Positions 11,601 to 20,159 of a stretch of DNA of 64,000 nucleotides are shown piece after piece. Below the pieces are notes generated by a model that had not been told where the DNA came from, did no database searches, and saw only the letters and a list, made by a program, of their open reading frames with translations. A program made the translations under genes and the position numbers. The DNA is from Sciurus carolinensis (Eukaryota; Chordata; Mammalia; Rodentia; Sciuridae), in the NCBI RefSeq assembly GCF_902686445.1, contig NC_062226.1:13860001-13924000 (forward strand), written 5' to 3'. The first letter of the stretch is position 1, and every line of letters begins with the position of its first letter.

Positions 11601-14600
11601 AAAGAAATTAAAGGGATACGAATAGGAAAAGAAGAACTCAAACTATCCCTATTTGCTGATGATATGATGGTATACTTAGAGGAACCAGGAAATTCCACCA
11701 GAAAACTTTTAGATCTCATAAGTGAATTCAGTAAAGTAGCGGGATATAAGATCAATGCACATAAATCGAAGGCATTTTTATATATAAGCGATGAATCTTC
11801 AGAAAGAGAAATTAGGAAAACTACCCCATTCACAATAGCTTCGAAAAAAATAAAGTATTTGGGAATCAATCTCACAAAAGAGGTGAAAGACCTCTACAAT
11901 GAGAACTACAGAACACTAAAGAAAGAAATTCAAGAAAACCTTAGAAGATGGAAAGATCTCCCATGTTCTTGGATAGGAAGAATTAATATTGTCAAAATGG
12001 CCATACTACCAAAAGTGCTATACAGATTCAATGCAATTCCAATTAAAATCCCAATGATGTACCTTACAGAAATAGAGCAAGCAATTATGAAATTCATCTG
12101 GAAGAATAAAAAACCCAGAATAGCTAAAGCAATCCTTGGCAGAAAGAGTGAAGCAGGGGGTATCGCAATACCAGATCTTCAACTCTACTACAAAGCAATA
12201 GTAACAAAAACGGCATGGTATTGGTACCAAAATAGAAAGGTGGATCAATGGTACAGAATAGAGGACACGGACACAAACCCAAATGAATACAATTTTCTCA
12301 TACTAGACAAAGGTTCCAACAATATGCAATGGAGAAAAGATAGCCTCTTCAACAAATGGTGCTGGGAGAATTGGAAATCCATATGCAACAGAATGAAACT
12401 AAACCCATATCTCTCACCATGCACGAAACTAAACTCAAAATGGATTAAGGATCTCGGAATCAGACCAGAGACCTTGCATCTTATAGAAGAAAAAGTAGGT
12501 CCAGAGCTTCAACATGTCGGCTTAGGACCAGACTTCCTCAACAGGACTCCCATAGCACAAGAAATAAAAGCAAGAATTAATAACTGGGATAGATTCAAAC
12601 TAAAAAGCTTTCTCTCAGCAAAGGAAACTATCAGCAATGCAAAGAAAGAGCCTACAGAGTGGGAGAAAATCTTTGCCAATCATACTTCAGATAGAGCGCT
12701 AATCTCCAGAATCTATAAAGAACTCAAAAAACTCTACACCAAGAATGTAAATAATCCAATCGACAAATGGGCTAAGGAAATGAATAGACACTTCACAGAA
12801 GAAGATCTACAAGCAATCAACAAACATATGGAAAAATGTTCAACATCTCTAGTAATAAGAGAAATGCAAATCAAAACCACCCTAAGATTCCATCTCACCC
12901 CAATTAGAATGGCAATTATCAAGAATACAAGCAACAACAGGTGTTGGCGAGGATGTGGGGAGAAAGGTACACTCTTACATTGCTGGTGGGGCTGCAAATT
13001 AGTGCAGCCACTCTGGAAAGCAGTGTGGAGATTCCTTAGAAAACTTGGAATGGAAACACCATTTGACCCAGCTATCCCACTCCTTGGCCTATACCCAAAG
13101 GACTTAAAATCAGCATATTACAGAGATACAGCCACATCAATGTTCATAGCTGCTCAGTTCACAATAGCCAGATTGTGGAACCAACCTAGATGTCCTTCAA
13201 TTGATGAATGGATAAAGAAAATGTGGTATATATATACAATGGAATATTACTCAGCCATAAAGAACGATAAAATTATGGCATTTGCAGGCAAATGGATGAA
13301 ACTGGAGAATATCATGCTAAGTGAGATAAGCCAATCTCAAAAAACCAAAGGAAGAATGATATCGCTAATAAGTGGATGATGACACATAATGGGGGGTGGG
13401 AAGGGTTAGTGTTGGGGTTGGAGTTGGGTTTAGGGAGGGGGGCAGGAATGGAGGAAGGAAGGACTGTATAGATGGAGGGGAAGGGTGGGAGGGGAGGGGG
13501 GAAGGGAAAAAATGGCAGAATGAATCAAACAACATTACCCTATGTAAATTTATGATTACACAAATGGTATGCCTTTACGCCATGTACAGACAGAGAAACA
13601 ACATGTATCCCATTTGTTTACAATTTTATATTAAAAAAAAAAAAAAAAAAAAAAGCGATGGACATGTAGCTCAGTGGTAGAACACTGGCCTAGCAAGTGT
13701 GAAGCTCTGGAAGCCCTGGATTCAGTCCCCAGCACAGGGTGGGGAAAAAAACTTTGAGATAATAGAGTTTTATCACTGTTCTACTCATTAAGAAAATGGG
13801 CCTTAGGGAGATTTTAAAATTTTACTCAAGGTCATGCAGGAAGTTGTAGAACTAGAATGCATCCTGATCTCCAATATTATTTCCATCACAATATACTGAA
13901 ATCTCTCACTGGAAGGAAACACTGCTATCAGAATAAATTTTGAATGCTTTAAACTGTTTCTTTTCTGTGAATTCATCTTGATTTTTAAAAAGTCTGACTC
14001 AGCCAAGACCCACTGCAGTTTTTTAAATGTATCAAAACTTAAAGAGAATATTATATTCTTTAGCAAACAAAATTTTTGCTAAAGTTCTTTTTTCCTTCCA
14101 TTTTAGAACTATTTTTACTCCAAAATATCAGAAACCTATTTTCACATAGAGAACACATGCAACCTGGATTCAGAGTATTACTTTCAAGAACAGACCTAGG
14201 GCTGGGGATATAGCTCAGTTGGTAGAGTGCTTGCCTTGCAAGTGTAAGGCCCTGGGTTCAAATCCCCAGCACTGAAAAAAAAAAAAAAAACCTAGCTGAC
14301 TTGTTCTAATGACCATAGACCAGTACCATAAAGCACAATGGAAGCAAAATAGTCCCCTCACTCCACCCCTCCTCACATAGTAAATACATTGTCTGTGTCC
14401 AGTCCAAAGACACAAATCTGAAATTCAGGACATTTTTCTTACATCCTAAGCCATGGAATTACATAACTTTTTCTTCTGCCACGGTGAGTTCACTATCAAT
14501 CATTTATCTTTGTCTGGTGTAGACTGACAAACTACAAGGATCTCAGAAATAAATAATTCTTTTATTGCAACTCTATCCCCAACAAAAGCAAAAATAAGAA

Positions 14601-17600
14601 AGGAGTCTATTAGGAAGCCAAATAGAAGGGATGGGTCCCTTCAAGCTAGTCATTCCAGAGCTGAGGTCCAACATACCATAAGTCAAACCCTGAGACCTAA
14701 ACCTTAAATGTAGGATTGGCCCATGTCTGACAGTTGCCCATCCAAGCAAGGATGAGTTAGGAAACAGAATCCTATTAAAAATGGGACATTGGAACCAGAG
14801 AAGCTGTATGGGGAAGCAAAGCAAGGAAACAAGCTGGTAGGTTGTTTCCCACGGAAGGCCTGACAGAAAGATAAAGACTCCACCTGTTCCAGGTAGAGAA
14901 GGAAGGGGGTCTGTAATTAAAAGGATTAACATCTGAACTTTACATCTAACACAGGTTTATCTTATTTTTTTGGTTTTATGTGCTTCTGTCATTTCGTTTG
15001 GTATGTCTCTTACCCTAATCAGCTGTTCTGTAACCATGGCCAGGGCTAATAATTCTAATAGTCTGAGGGGCTTACGAAGGCTCCTTGGAAGAGGTAAGAT
15101 CTACCTCGGGGTTCCCATAATAGCTGCCAACCTTCATTTCTCATTTGTTTGTCAAATTCTGACTTTTATTGAACATAGTATCAGTGGTATTCAGCCCAAA
15201 TTGTTCATTTTTGTCCTATTTTGCTTTGTTCTCTGACCAGCTTACAAAGTTAGCATCACATCGGTCACTGAAGAAAATGTTTTTGTCAAGTACTCTGCAA
15301 CTCTCCTGGATATCTACAAAGCAGGTGAGCCTTCACACACTGCTTCGTTCATTCAACAAAACTTTAGCACTTTCCATTTGACAGGCCTTCTATTAGACCC
15401 AATGTTATATCAACTTGAATAAAGCAGCCTGACTTTTGCCTTGATAAAGTTTTATATTATACTTGGGGAGACACATCTTTTATAGGTGTTTACATAAATA
15501 TTTCTCAACGAATCCTTTAATCTCAAACCTCAGCAAAAGAGTTTGATGTGTTGTTTGATTTTTCCTTCCAGCACTTTGAGGTCAACAAAAACCATAAACC
15601 AACTTCAAAGTCTTCAATTTGTTGTTTTGAGTCACTTAAAACACTTTTTAAATGAAACAGTTTATTTATGCAATGTGATGAAATTTTCTTATTGCCTTAT
15701 TTGTATCTTCCAAACAGCTATTTTCTCATTTCAGTAGATGTAAGTTCAGTAATAAGTAGATTCTAAACATAAATTGTAATAATATGTTTATATCAATTTT
15801 TTTCTCTTCTGAATTTTTATCAAGTATTTTGAGTATTTGAGTCTGAAAATGTTTGATTATTTTTAATCTTCCTCAAGATAGGGTTAAAAAATTATAATAA
15901 TATTCTCCAAATTTTAATTTGCTTTATCGATACTGACATTTTCCCTAGTTTTTATTACTTTAAATGTTTCACTTTATAAAACTGATTTGTGATGCTGTTT
16001 CATTTTTCCTCCATGGTGGTCACAGGTTTTCTCCATTTAAACAGATTGCCTTTAGCACTCTGATCATTCCAGCATTCATTTTTTGAGCACCATTTGCATT
16101 CAACATCCACATCACAAACAATAAGTTGTTCCTTTTTTACTGAGGTAATAAAGTGCATTTCATTCCCAAAATAAAATTACTTATTTTAGTTTGCAATTTT
16201 TGCAATGCATTAAGAAATTCAAGATTGTCTTGAGTTTTACACAGTATCAGATGATTCCCAAGCCATAGTCCTTTACAAGTCCTTTACAAGTGTCATTTCA
16301 TTACTCTACAGATGCAGAAGATTAACTTTTATGATACCTAAAAGGGAATGTTAAGCCATTTTCACATACTTTATCTCCCCTTTCTGAATATTCATTTTTA
16401 ATACTTATAAATTTAGAATTTACATAAATATTAAAACAACATACACTACTTGCTTAAGAATTGTTGCATACTAACAAGAAGCCATTCAGAATCAAGGATA
16501 AATGATGCAGTTGGTAGATAATGATAAACTGGTATTTCTCCTAAAGCATAAGAGTGCTTATATTAGGTGAGGATATAAACAGAAAAAGGATTTGTGATTG
16601 TTGAAGCTGGCATTAATAAACTATTCTTTCTCCTGAAGATGCTTGAAATTTTCCACTAACAAAAAAGGTTTTTTTAAATAATAAGGCCCATATAACCACA
16701 CTGCATAGTGTGACAGTGGTTGACTTGGCAGACAGTTCTGGGTGTGTGGCTCAGATGTTGCTGTAACAGGATTCGATGTCACTGGGACAGCCCAAGAAAA
16801 CTAGCTTGAGCAACTTACATTATAAATTAAAGTTTTTCCATGTACACAGTTATTAAACATGGTTTCTAGACAGGTTCAAACTTTTTTCAATTAAAAATGA
16901 CTCCATCAGAGGGTTGTGCGTGTGTGTGCACGCGCACGTGTGTGTGTTCTTGTTGTTTGTTCGTTTATTTACTTGGTATTGGGAATTAAACCCAGGATTG
17001 CTTTACCACTGAATTACATCCCCAACCCTTTTCTTTTTTTTTTTATTTTGAGGAAGGCTCTAAGTTGCTGAGTATGGCCTTGAACTTGTGATCCTCCTGG
17101 CTCAGTCTCTCAAATTGCTGGTATTATAGGCGTGCCCAGCTCTGCCAGAGTTTAATAATTAAATATCAGTCCTGAATATACATCAGTGGATCAAACACAG
17201 TCCCTGCCTTATGAAGTTTCTAGTCTAGTTAAGGAGACACACATGTGGTGTGAAACACTGATAGAAATTCACAATAAAAGAAGTGAGGGAGGGACTGGGG
17301 GTGTAGCTCAGAGGTAGAGCTTTCACCCAGCTTGCTCCAGGCCCTGGGTTCCATCCCCATTACTCATATGACAAAGAGTAGACAAGAAAGTCTTATTGGG
17401 TACTGCGGAGATTGAAAGTGAGTCTAAAGATGGGTAAAATTCACTGGGCACAGTGGCGCATTCCTGTAATCCCAGCGGCTTGGGAGGTTGAGACAGGAGG
17501 ATCGAGAGTTCAAAACCACCCTCAGCCAGAGTGAGGTGCTAAGCAACTCAGTTTGACTCTGTCTCTAAATAAAATACAAAATAGGACTGAGGGGGTGGGG

Positions 17601-19340
17601 GTCGTGGTTGTGGCTCAGTGGTAGAGCACTTGCTTGGCACATGTGAGGTACTGGGTTCAATCCTCAGTACCACATAAAAATAAATGAAATAAAGGGATTG
17701 TGTCTGTCTCCAACTAAAAAACATTTTTTAAAAATAGGGCTAGGGATGTGGCTCAGTGTTGAGTGTCCCCAAGTTCAATCCCCAGTATCCACCCCACCAA
17801 AAAAAAATTATGGGTAAAATTCAATAGACCAACATGGGGAGGAGTGCATTCCGGGAAGGAGAACCAGTTTCTAGGCTCCTCTGAGTCCTTTGGGAATTCC
17901 AGTTATTCTCCTTAAAACTTTCCAAGTCTTTCATGTCTTACACTTTTCAACAAAGTTGACCATTGCCAGTTAACAAATGCTTTTCTGTTTTGCTATATGA
18001 CACATGGAGATTAATATTGGTCAACTATAGACCAACTATAGACCAAATAATTCTGCGTCTACAAGAGTAGAAAGGACAAACACACACAGTTTTTACTATG
18101 TTCTGAGCACTTTGCACGCATTGACCCATTCAATCTCCCAACTGTTCCACAAGGTAGGTTATCCTCATGCCCAGTTTTCAAATGGGAGGACTGAGTCCTT
18201 AATACAGACAGCATAAAGTATTTGTCCAGAGCCACACAGCCAAGAAGTGGCACAGCTAGAGTTTCAGTGAGACAGTCTGGCTCCAGAGTCTGAAGTCTTA
18301 ACCATATGGATATTGCCACTGTCCAGCAGCCATTAACCTCTCAGAAGCCATGAGGAACTGGACGGCTTGAGAAGGTCCATAACTGTGATATGAGAACAAG
18401 AATGTGATACGCTTCCTTGTGTATCTTGCAGGAGAAGCCGTCGCTGAGAAAGGGTCTGAAATCACCTTCATCAAAAAGACCACCTGTGCTAACGCAGCCC
18501 TGGTAAAAGGAAGACAGTATTTAATGATGGGTAAAGAAGCCCTGCAGATAAAATACAATTTCAGCTTCAAGTAAGTCACCAGTAGTCTGAGGCTTCTGAT
18601 CTTCTGTTCAAAACTGAGCGTAGGTCTGGGGAGATAGCTCAGCTGGTAGAGTGCTTGCTTTGCAAGCACTAGGCCCTGAGTTCGATCCTCAGTACTGAAA
18701 AAAAAAAAAAAAAAAAAAAAAACTGTGCATAGTTCATTCTTATCTGTGCCATATATTTCGTATGCACCTGCTGTGAGCCAAGAAACCACTGCGAACGTAA
18801 CAGAACTAATACAGGCTTACAACAGAGCAGTGCTGGGAACGTCGCGGCAGCTCTGCACGACCCAACCAGTGTGGTGAACCAGTTCAGGTGCTCCTCCGAC
18901 CTCCCTGACTGCCACACCGGCTCCCTCGCTCTGTCCTCAGAAAATGTTTAAATATGCACCGTAAAATCTGTTTACAAAAACTGGACCATGACATAATGCC
19001 TTGACCACCTTTAGCCATGGGAGCCCCAAGCTGTTCCTGGTCTTTTGAGGGTTTATGCACTTCCCCAGGCTGGTCCAGAAGAGTGTGGCTGATAGCCAGG
19101 ACCCCGGGCCCTGCCCATGGGCTCTTACCACGGAGATCTGATACAGCTTCCCTCCCTGTGTGGCGGTCCTCACAAACTCTGTCTCCATTTCTTCTCGGTA
19201 GGTACATCTACCCATTAGACTCCTCGACCTGGATTGAATATTGGCCCACAGACACGTCGTGTCCATCATGCCAAGCCTTTATAGCTCATTTAGATGAGTT
19301 TGCTGAAGATATCTTTTTAAATGGCTGTGAAAATGTTTGA
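2574..19340 (+). CDS. C5: Complement C5, 3' part (8 coding exons, C345C domain)
   Basis: This is the last 272 codons of complement component C5, the secreted plasma protein that is cleaved to C5a and C5b and nucleates the membrane attack complex. The spliced exons read through without a stop, and the translated segments closely match mammalian C5 as I remember it. The exons cover the end of the alpha chain and the C345C (netrin-like) domain, which binds C6/C7 and the convertase. Its ten cysteines are visible, in DKQC, KVC, PTC, KC, ADC, TAC, TTC, TSC, PSC and the near-terminal NGC. All introns are GT-AG. One intron (5707-15240) is swollen by a sense full-length L1. The stop codon lies three codons beyond the human-type end at NGC, giving an ENV tail. 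The 5' part of the gene lies upstream of the window. Identity is very secure. Confidence 0.97.
3044..3118 (+). CDS. C5: C5 exon
   Basis: The exon has 25 codons in phase 0/0, flanked by ccttag and gtaagg. It encodes [19 protein letters not shown] and continues to QLNS, part of the alpha-chain receptor-binding/MG8-like region. Confidence 0.95.
3236..3341 (+). CDS. C5: C5 exon
   Basis: The acceptor is aaacag and the donor gtaatc. It encodes [17 protein letters not shown] and continues to VYEYHRP, leaving one base of the next Asp codon. It ends just before the C345C domain. Confidence 0.95.
3599..3718 (+). mobile_element. ID SINE (tRNA-derived) with extended 3' tail
   Basis: The A box gtagctcagtggcag and B box gggtttgatcc are followed by acataaaaataaataaaat and a tail, ttatgtccatctacaa. 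The same tail type occurs in the ID at 17585. The end of the tail (ctaaaaatatattttttaaa) appears only after 4155, so another element has been inserted in it. Confidence 0.85.
3712..4158 (+). mobile_element. LTR-like endogenous retroviral insertion (solo LTR candidate)
   Basis: About 445 bp separates two parts of an ID tail, with the short repeat tacaa on both sides. It starts tgtagggagcc, has a TATA-like stretch (ctataaataaagc near 3949-3961) and an AATAAA hexamer near 4064-4073, as an LTR with U3-R-U5 would. There is no coding sequence. The family and exact ends are uncertain; the 3' end does not read as a clean CA. Confidence 0.5.
4300..4498 (+). repeat. L2 LINE remnant (3' end)
   Basis: The ending ccctagtaccttacacagtg ... 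gtttgttgaatgaatgatcc is the conserved L2 3' end. The preceding ctgtctatctttctcacc fits the L2 3'UTR. It is ancient and diverged. Confidence 0.65.
4629..4712 (+). CDS. C5: C5 exon, start of C345C domain
   Basis: The acceptor is gccacag and the donor gtaaac. It encodes [16 protein letters not shown] and [12 protein letters not shown], carrying the first four cysteines of the C345C/netrin-like module. Confidence 0.95.
5617..5706 (+). CDS. C5: C5 exon, C345C domain
   Basis: The acceptor is cacccag and the donor gtaagt. It encodes [17 protein letters not shown] and [13 protein letters not shown]. The following 9.5-kb intron holds the full-length L1. Confidence 0.95.
6484..6598 (+). mobile_element. 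Left half of a composite B1-dID/ID SINE, split by L1 copy 1
   Basis: This starts with a B1-like body (gtggtggcacacacctgtaa, ggaggctgaggcaggaggat, ctgggtgactgagcgagacc) and ends in an A-rich linker. The ID half that should follow is found after the L1 at 13662. 7SL-like B1-dID joined to tRNA-like ID is the squirrel composite SINE type. Confidence 0.88.
6599..6610 (+). repeat. 5' target-site duplication of L1 copy 1
   Basis: The 12-mer aaaaagcgatgg directly precedes the L1 start and is repeated exactly at 13650-13661 after the poly(A) tail. It derives from the A-rich linker of the SINE that was hit. Confidence 0.9.
6611..8449 (+). promoter_or_regulatory. L1 copy 1 5'UTR / internal promoter
   Basis: This GC-rich, CpG-rich segment precedes ORF1. 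A YY1-type core, ccaagatggcgg, lies at 6620-6631, about ten bases from the element start, as in human L1 where YY1 fixes the start site. A strong donor-like sequence, ccgggtgagt, lies near 6719-6727. The middle (about 6911-7800) is made of tandem units. Promoter activity is inferred from position and family, not shown. Confidence 0.75.
6911..7800 (+). repeat. Tandem monomers of about 138 bp in the L1 5'UTR
   Basis: The landmark ggcggttgcc (with variants) recurs at 6911, 7050, 7188, 7326, 7458 and 7664. Spacings are 139, 138, 138, 132 and 206. Each unit runs through gaggaggagctg, a gctgtttg stretch, cgctcctgaacacc, a second ggaggaggag run and gggagtgactgca. The first four units are clean; later ones are diverged or carry an extra half-unit. 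Monomeric promoters are known in mouse L1 (unit about 200 bp), but this unit is different from those. Confidence 0.85.
8450..9496 (+). CDS. L1 ORF1p (RNA-binding nucleic acid chaperone), copy 1
   Basis: The protein has 348 residues. The N-terminal half is a long coiled coil (about residues 30-160) that should trimerise. It contains an exact 11-residue duplication, [11 protein letters not shown] at 45-55 and 56-66, followed by a diverged third start. An RRM (about 160-255) and a C-terminal domain with [23 protein letters not shown] and QTLKARRAW follow. ORF1p coats L1 RNA in cis in the cytoplasmic RNP. Residue 164 is Gly where the second copy has Arg in the PNLR motif context. The reading frame is complete and ends 49 bases before the ORF2 ATG. 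Confidence 0.93.
   Translation: MRKQGKKMPQTNLDVTSIKSNDSMAEEMTEREFRMYIIKMIREANDEMKEQMQALNDEMKEQMQALNDRTNRQLTEQIQEAKDHFNKELEILKKNQTEILEMKETINQIKNSIESITNRIEQLEDRTSDIEDKIFNLENKVEQTEKMVRNHEQNLQELWDIMKGPNLRVIGIGEGLEKQTKGMNNLFEEIISENFPNLKNEMENQVQEAYRTPNTQNYNRPTPRHIIMKIPNIQNKDRILKAVREKNQITFRGKPIRISADFSIQTLKARRAWNNIFQALKENGCQPRILYPAKLTFKFDNEIRSFHDKQKLKEFTERKPALQNILGKIFHEEEMKNKEANQQREELS
9546..13379 (+). CDS. L1 ORF2p endonuclease-reverse transcriptase, copy 1 (open)
   Basis: The protein has 1277 residues from the Met at 9546 (human is 1275), with no stop or frameshift. The frame also allows a Met at 9528, but 9546 aligns with the usual MN...ITLNVNGLN start. The APE-like endonuclease keeps N17, E46 in QETH, YAPN, GDFN and SDHN. 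The reverse transcriptase shows the FRPISLMN and QGCPLS motifs and the catalytic FADD at 703-706. The C-terminal CWRGC...H..C motif (C-X3-C-X7-H-X4-C) is intact. Residue 668 is Leu, where human L1 and the second copy have Pro (CPLSPLLF), a conserved site. ORF2p nicks DNA and primes cDNA synthesis at the target. Confidence 0.94.
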   Translation: MNQMTGNTNHISIITLNVNGLNSSIKRHRLADWIKKKDPTICCLQETHLIERDTHRLKVKGWGKTYHAHGLSKKAGVSILISDNVDFKPMLVRRDKEGHFILLKGSINQQDITIINIYAPNSGSSMYVKQILLNFRNQIDHNTIILGDFNTPLSPLDRSSKPKLNKETIDLNNTINNLDLTDIYRIYHPTKSEYTFFSAAHGSFSKIDHILCHKANVSKYKKIETLPCILSDHNGLKLQINERVKNRNYSNTWRLNNMLLYDEWITEDIRKEIKKFLEVNENKETTYQNLWDTMKAVLRGRFISWSAFNKRSKTQKINDLTLQLKALEKEEQTNTKSSRRQEIVKLRAEINEIETKETIQKIDKINSWFFEKINKIDKPLATLTKRRREKTQITKIRNEQGNITTDTTEIQNIIRSYFENLYSNKIENFEDINRFLETYELPKLNEEDIHNLNRPISSNEIEEVINSLPTKKSPGPDGFSAEFYKTFKEELIPILLKVFQKIEEEGTLPNSFYEANITLIPKPDRDTSRKENFRPISLMNINAKILNKILANRIQKHIKKIVHHDQVGFIPGMQGWFNIRKSINVIHHINRLKVKNHMIISIDAEKAFDKIQHPFMLKTLEKIGIVGTFLNIVKAIYAKPIANIILNGEKLKAFPLKTGTRQGCPLSLLLFNIVLETLARAIRQTKEIKGIRIGKEELKLSLFADDMMVYLEEPGNSTRKLLDLISEFSKVAGYKINAHKSKAFLYISDESSEREIRKTTPFTIASKKIKYLGINLTKEVKDLYNENYRTLKKEIQENLRRWKDLPCSWIGRINIVKMAILPKVLYRFNAIPIKIPMMYLTEIEQAIMKFIWKNKKPRIAKAILGRKSEAGGIAIPDLQLYYKAIVTKTAWYWYQNRKVDQWYRIEDTDTNPNEYNFLILDKGSNNMQWRKDSLFNKWCWENWKSICNRMKLNPYLSPCTKLNSKWIKDLGIRPETLHLIEEKVGPELQHVGLGPDFLNRTPIAQEIKARINNWDRFKLKSFLSAKETISNAKKEPTEWEKIFANHTSDRALISRIYKELKKLYTKNVNNPIDKWAKEMNRHFTEEDLQAINKHMEKCSTSLVIREMQIKTTLRFHLTPIRMAIIKNTSNNRCWRGCGEKGTLLHCWWGCKLVQPLWKAVWRFLRKLGMETPFDPAIPLLGLYPKDLKSAYYRDTATSMFIAAQFTIARLWNQPRCPSIDEWIKKMWYIYTMEYYSAIKNDKIMAFAGKWMKLENIMLSEISQSQKTKGRMISLISG
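13380..13649 (+). other. L1 copy 1 3'UTR, G-rich tract and poly(A)
   Basis: The stop is followed by a guanine-rich polypurine stretch (13391-13510) with many GGG runs, then a short AT-rich end and about 20 A. A G-rich 3'UTR tract is typical of mammalian L1 and can fold into quadruplexes. Confidence 0.8.
13650..13661 (+). repeat. 3' target-site duplication of L1 copy 1
   Basis: This is an exact copy of 6599-6610. The first A residues merge with the L1 poly(A) tail, so the left edge is ambiguous by a few bases. Confidence 0.88.
13662..13748 (+). mobile_element. Right (ID) half of the SINE split by L1 copy 1
   Basis: The sequence acatgtagctcagtggtag then continues through a B box (ggattcagtcc) and ...ccccagcac to an A-rich end. 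It joins the linker at 6599-6610 once the L1 and one duplication copy are discounted. Confidence 0.87.
13749..15240. other. C5 intron, mostly unassigned
   Basis: Apart from the ID at 14199, I see no recognisable element. It ends in a normal polypyrimidine tract and CAG acceptor. Confidence 0.6.
14199..14290 (+). mobile_element. Young ID SINE
   Basis: The sequence ggctggggatatagctcagt through a perfect B box (gggttcaaatcccc) and ...cagcactg to a pure A tail of about 16. Intact A and B boxes suggest a recent copy of a tRNA-Ala-like ID element. Confidence 0.9.
15241..15324 (+). CDS. C5: C5 exon, C345C domain
   Basis: The acceptor is ctgaccag and the donor gtgagc. It encodes [17 protein letters not shown] and [10 protein letters not shown], and ends with one base of a Gly codon. 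Confidence 0.95.
15345..15480 (-). repeat. L2-like remnant
   Basis: The segment ttcattcaacaaaactttag ... caggccttctattagaccca ... cttggggagacac resembles the reverse complement of the L2 3' region. Diverged. Confidence 0.4.
15481..16913. other. C5 intron, AT-rich, unassigned
   Basis: AT-rich sequence with no coding potential and no repeat I can name. Confidence 0.55.
16914..16948 (+). repeat. (TG)/(CG) alternating purine-pyrimidine tract
   Basis: An alternating TG/CG run with a central gcacgcgcacgtg segment. Such tracts can adopt Z-DNA. Confidence 0.8.
16972..17142 (-). mobile_element. Composite B1-dID/ID SINE, reverse orientation
   Basis: On the + strand it reads cttggtattgggaattaaac, then ctgaattacatccccaaccc and a T-rich linker, then ttgaacttgtgatcctcctg and ...tgctggtattataggcgtg, i.e. 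the reverse complement of the ID half followed by the B1 half. Confidence 0.82.
17165..17282 (-). repeat. L2-like remnant
   Basis: The stretch cacagtccctgccttatgaa then tttctagtctagttaaggag is the typical reverse-strand L2 3' region. Diverged. Confidence 0.45.
17292..17366 (+). mobile_element. ID SINE
   Basis: Starts ggactgggggtgtagctcag; the B box gggttccatcc and ccccattac mark an ID body of about 75 bp with a poor tail. Confidence 0.8.
17444..17809 (+). mobile_element. Composite SINE interrupted by a nested ID
   Basis: A B1-dID half (17444-17584) and an ID half (17737-17809) form one composite element flanked by an exact 14-bp duplication, atgggtaaaattca, at 17430-17443 and 17810-17823. 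A second ID with the extended tail lies in the linker between the halves. Confidence 0.88.
17585..17736 (+). mobile_element. Nested ID SINE with extended tail
   Basis: This carries gtggctcagtggtagagcac, the B box gggttcaatcc, acataaaaataaatgaaat and the tail tgtctgtctccaactaaaaa ... ttttttaaaa. Flanks caaaatag/aaaaatag suggest a short duplication in the A-rich linker. Confidence 0.78.
18083..18302 (-). repeat. MIR SINE remnant
   Basis: The reverse complement of MIR is readable: tgttctgagcactttgcacg, ccacaaggtaggttatcctc, agccacacagccaagaagtg, then ctggctccagagtctgaagt. It lies just upstream of a C5 exon. Confidence 0.75.
18432..18570 (+). CDS. C5: C5 exon, C345C domain
   Basis: The acceptor is cttgcag and the donor gtaagt. 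It encodes [19 protein letters not shown] and onwards to [12 protein letters not shown] young ID SINE sits only about 55 bp past the donor. Confidence 0.95.
18624..18722 (+). mobile_element. Young ID SINE next to a C5 exon
   Basis: Carries gatagctcagctggtagagt and the B box gagttcgatcc, ending with more than 20 A. It begins 54 bp after the C5 donor at 18571. Confidence 0.9.
19202..19340 (+). CDS. C5: C5 last coding exon with stop codon
   Basis: The acceptor is ctcggtag. It encodes [15 protein letters not shown] and onwards to [12 protein letters not shown], followed by Glu-Asn-Val and a TGA at 19338-19340. In human C5 the stop directly follows this final Cys, as far as I recall, so the tail looks like a stop-loss extension. 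Confidence 0.95.
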
Positions 19341-19600
19341 AGAAGTCCAGTTGCATGGAATTTTGAATTATGATTCCTGTTGCTGAAATTCCACTTTTTC
19401 CTTTTTTATTTTCCCAACATTCACAGCTTGTCTTATTTGGAAAGCCCACTTTCCTTTAGAATTACTGGCACTTGCTTTTATTAGTGTACAATTTTAAGAG
19501 CTTGTACCTTTCTGAAATAACATGACCTTGGGGGATATGAAGACGGATCCTCTAAAGTTATTGGACACCAGAAGCAATAAACTGGAACGCCTCTAAACCC
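19341..19600 (+). other. C5: C5 3'UTR with polyadenylation signal
   Basis: This AT-rich sequence follows the C5 stop codon. A canonical AATAAA hexamer lies at 19576-19581, about 236 bases after the stop, so cleavage near 19595-19605 is likely. The exact end cannot be read from the sequence. Confidence 0.75.
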
Positions 19601-20159
19601 TACCACTCAGGAATGTTTGCTGGGGCAAAAGAATAGCCTCATTGAAGTGGAGTATCTTATAAAAACATGGCCTTTGCTTGAAAGAAAAATACCAAGCGAC
19701 AGAAAACTGATCATTAAAACTTGACTTTCAAAATGTACTAGAATGCATGTTATTTTATACTAGATCATCTTCACCCACACATAGGCAAATTGAGAGAGGG
19801 TAAGAAAGGTGGCAGCAGAGAACCTGACCCTGAGGAGGCCCAAGCTCACAGCCTCCGCACTCTGAGAAGGTAGGAGAGCTCAGCTTTGCCCCCTCCTCTC
19901 CGCTGCCCTTTCCATACCCTGACAGGAGATCCCTCTACTCTCCTCCCTTTCTTTCCCTCCCAGCCCTTATTAATTTCCCAGGAACTTGCTCTTGCCAATA
20001 ATTGCTCTACCAGAAGGCAGGCCCCAGTGCAGTAACCTGGTGAAAAGAAAACTGAGTAAGAATCTGGAGACATTGGTTTTAGCCTTAACAGGTCTCTCTC
20101 TGAGCATCTGTGTGAACTTCACAAAAGATGATTCATAATAGGAGGTTAATTTTTAAGTG

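Larger units (their letters stand above)
6611..13649 (+). mobile_element. Full-length LINE-1 with both ORFs open (L1 copy 1)
   Basis: This complete non-LTR retrotransposon runs from a 5' end with a ccaagatggcgg motif, through a GC-rich monomeric 5'UTR (6611-8449), ORF1 (8450-9496) and ORF2 (from 9546), to a G-rich 3'UTR and a poly(A) tail of about 20. It sits in a C5 intron in the sense direction. It is flanked by an exact 12-bp target-site duplication, aaaaagcgatgg, at 6599-6610 and 13650-13661. The first-strand nick site reads TT/AAAA on the top strand, as expected for L1 endonuclease. Perfect flanks and open frames argue for a recent insertion. Two substitutions in conserved protein positions may still limit its activity. 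Confidence 0.96.

Noticed and set aside
11453..11875. Minus-strand frames inside L1 ORF2 (also 33549-33971 and others)
   Set aside because: They mirror the A-rich codon use of ORF2 on the other strand and show no independent feature.
14199..14290. tRNA-gene-like A and B boxes
   Set aside because: The poly(A) tail, repeated occurrence and altered anticodon arm identify ID SINEs, not functional tRNA genes. The same holds at 3599, 17292 and 18624.
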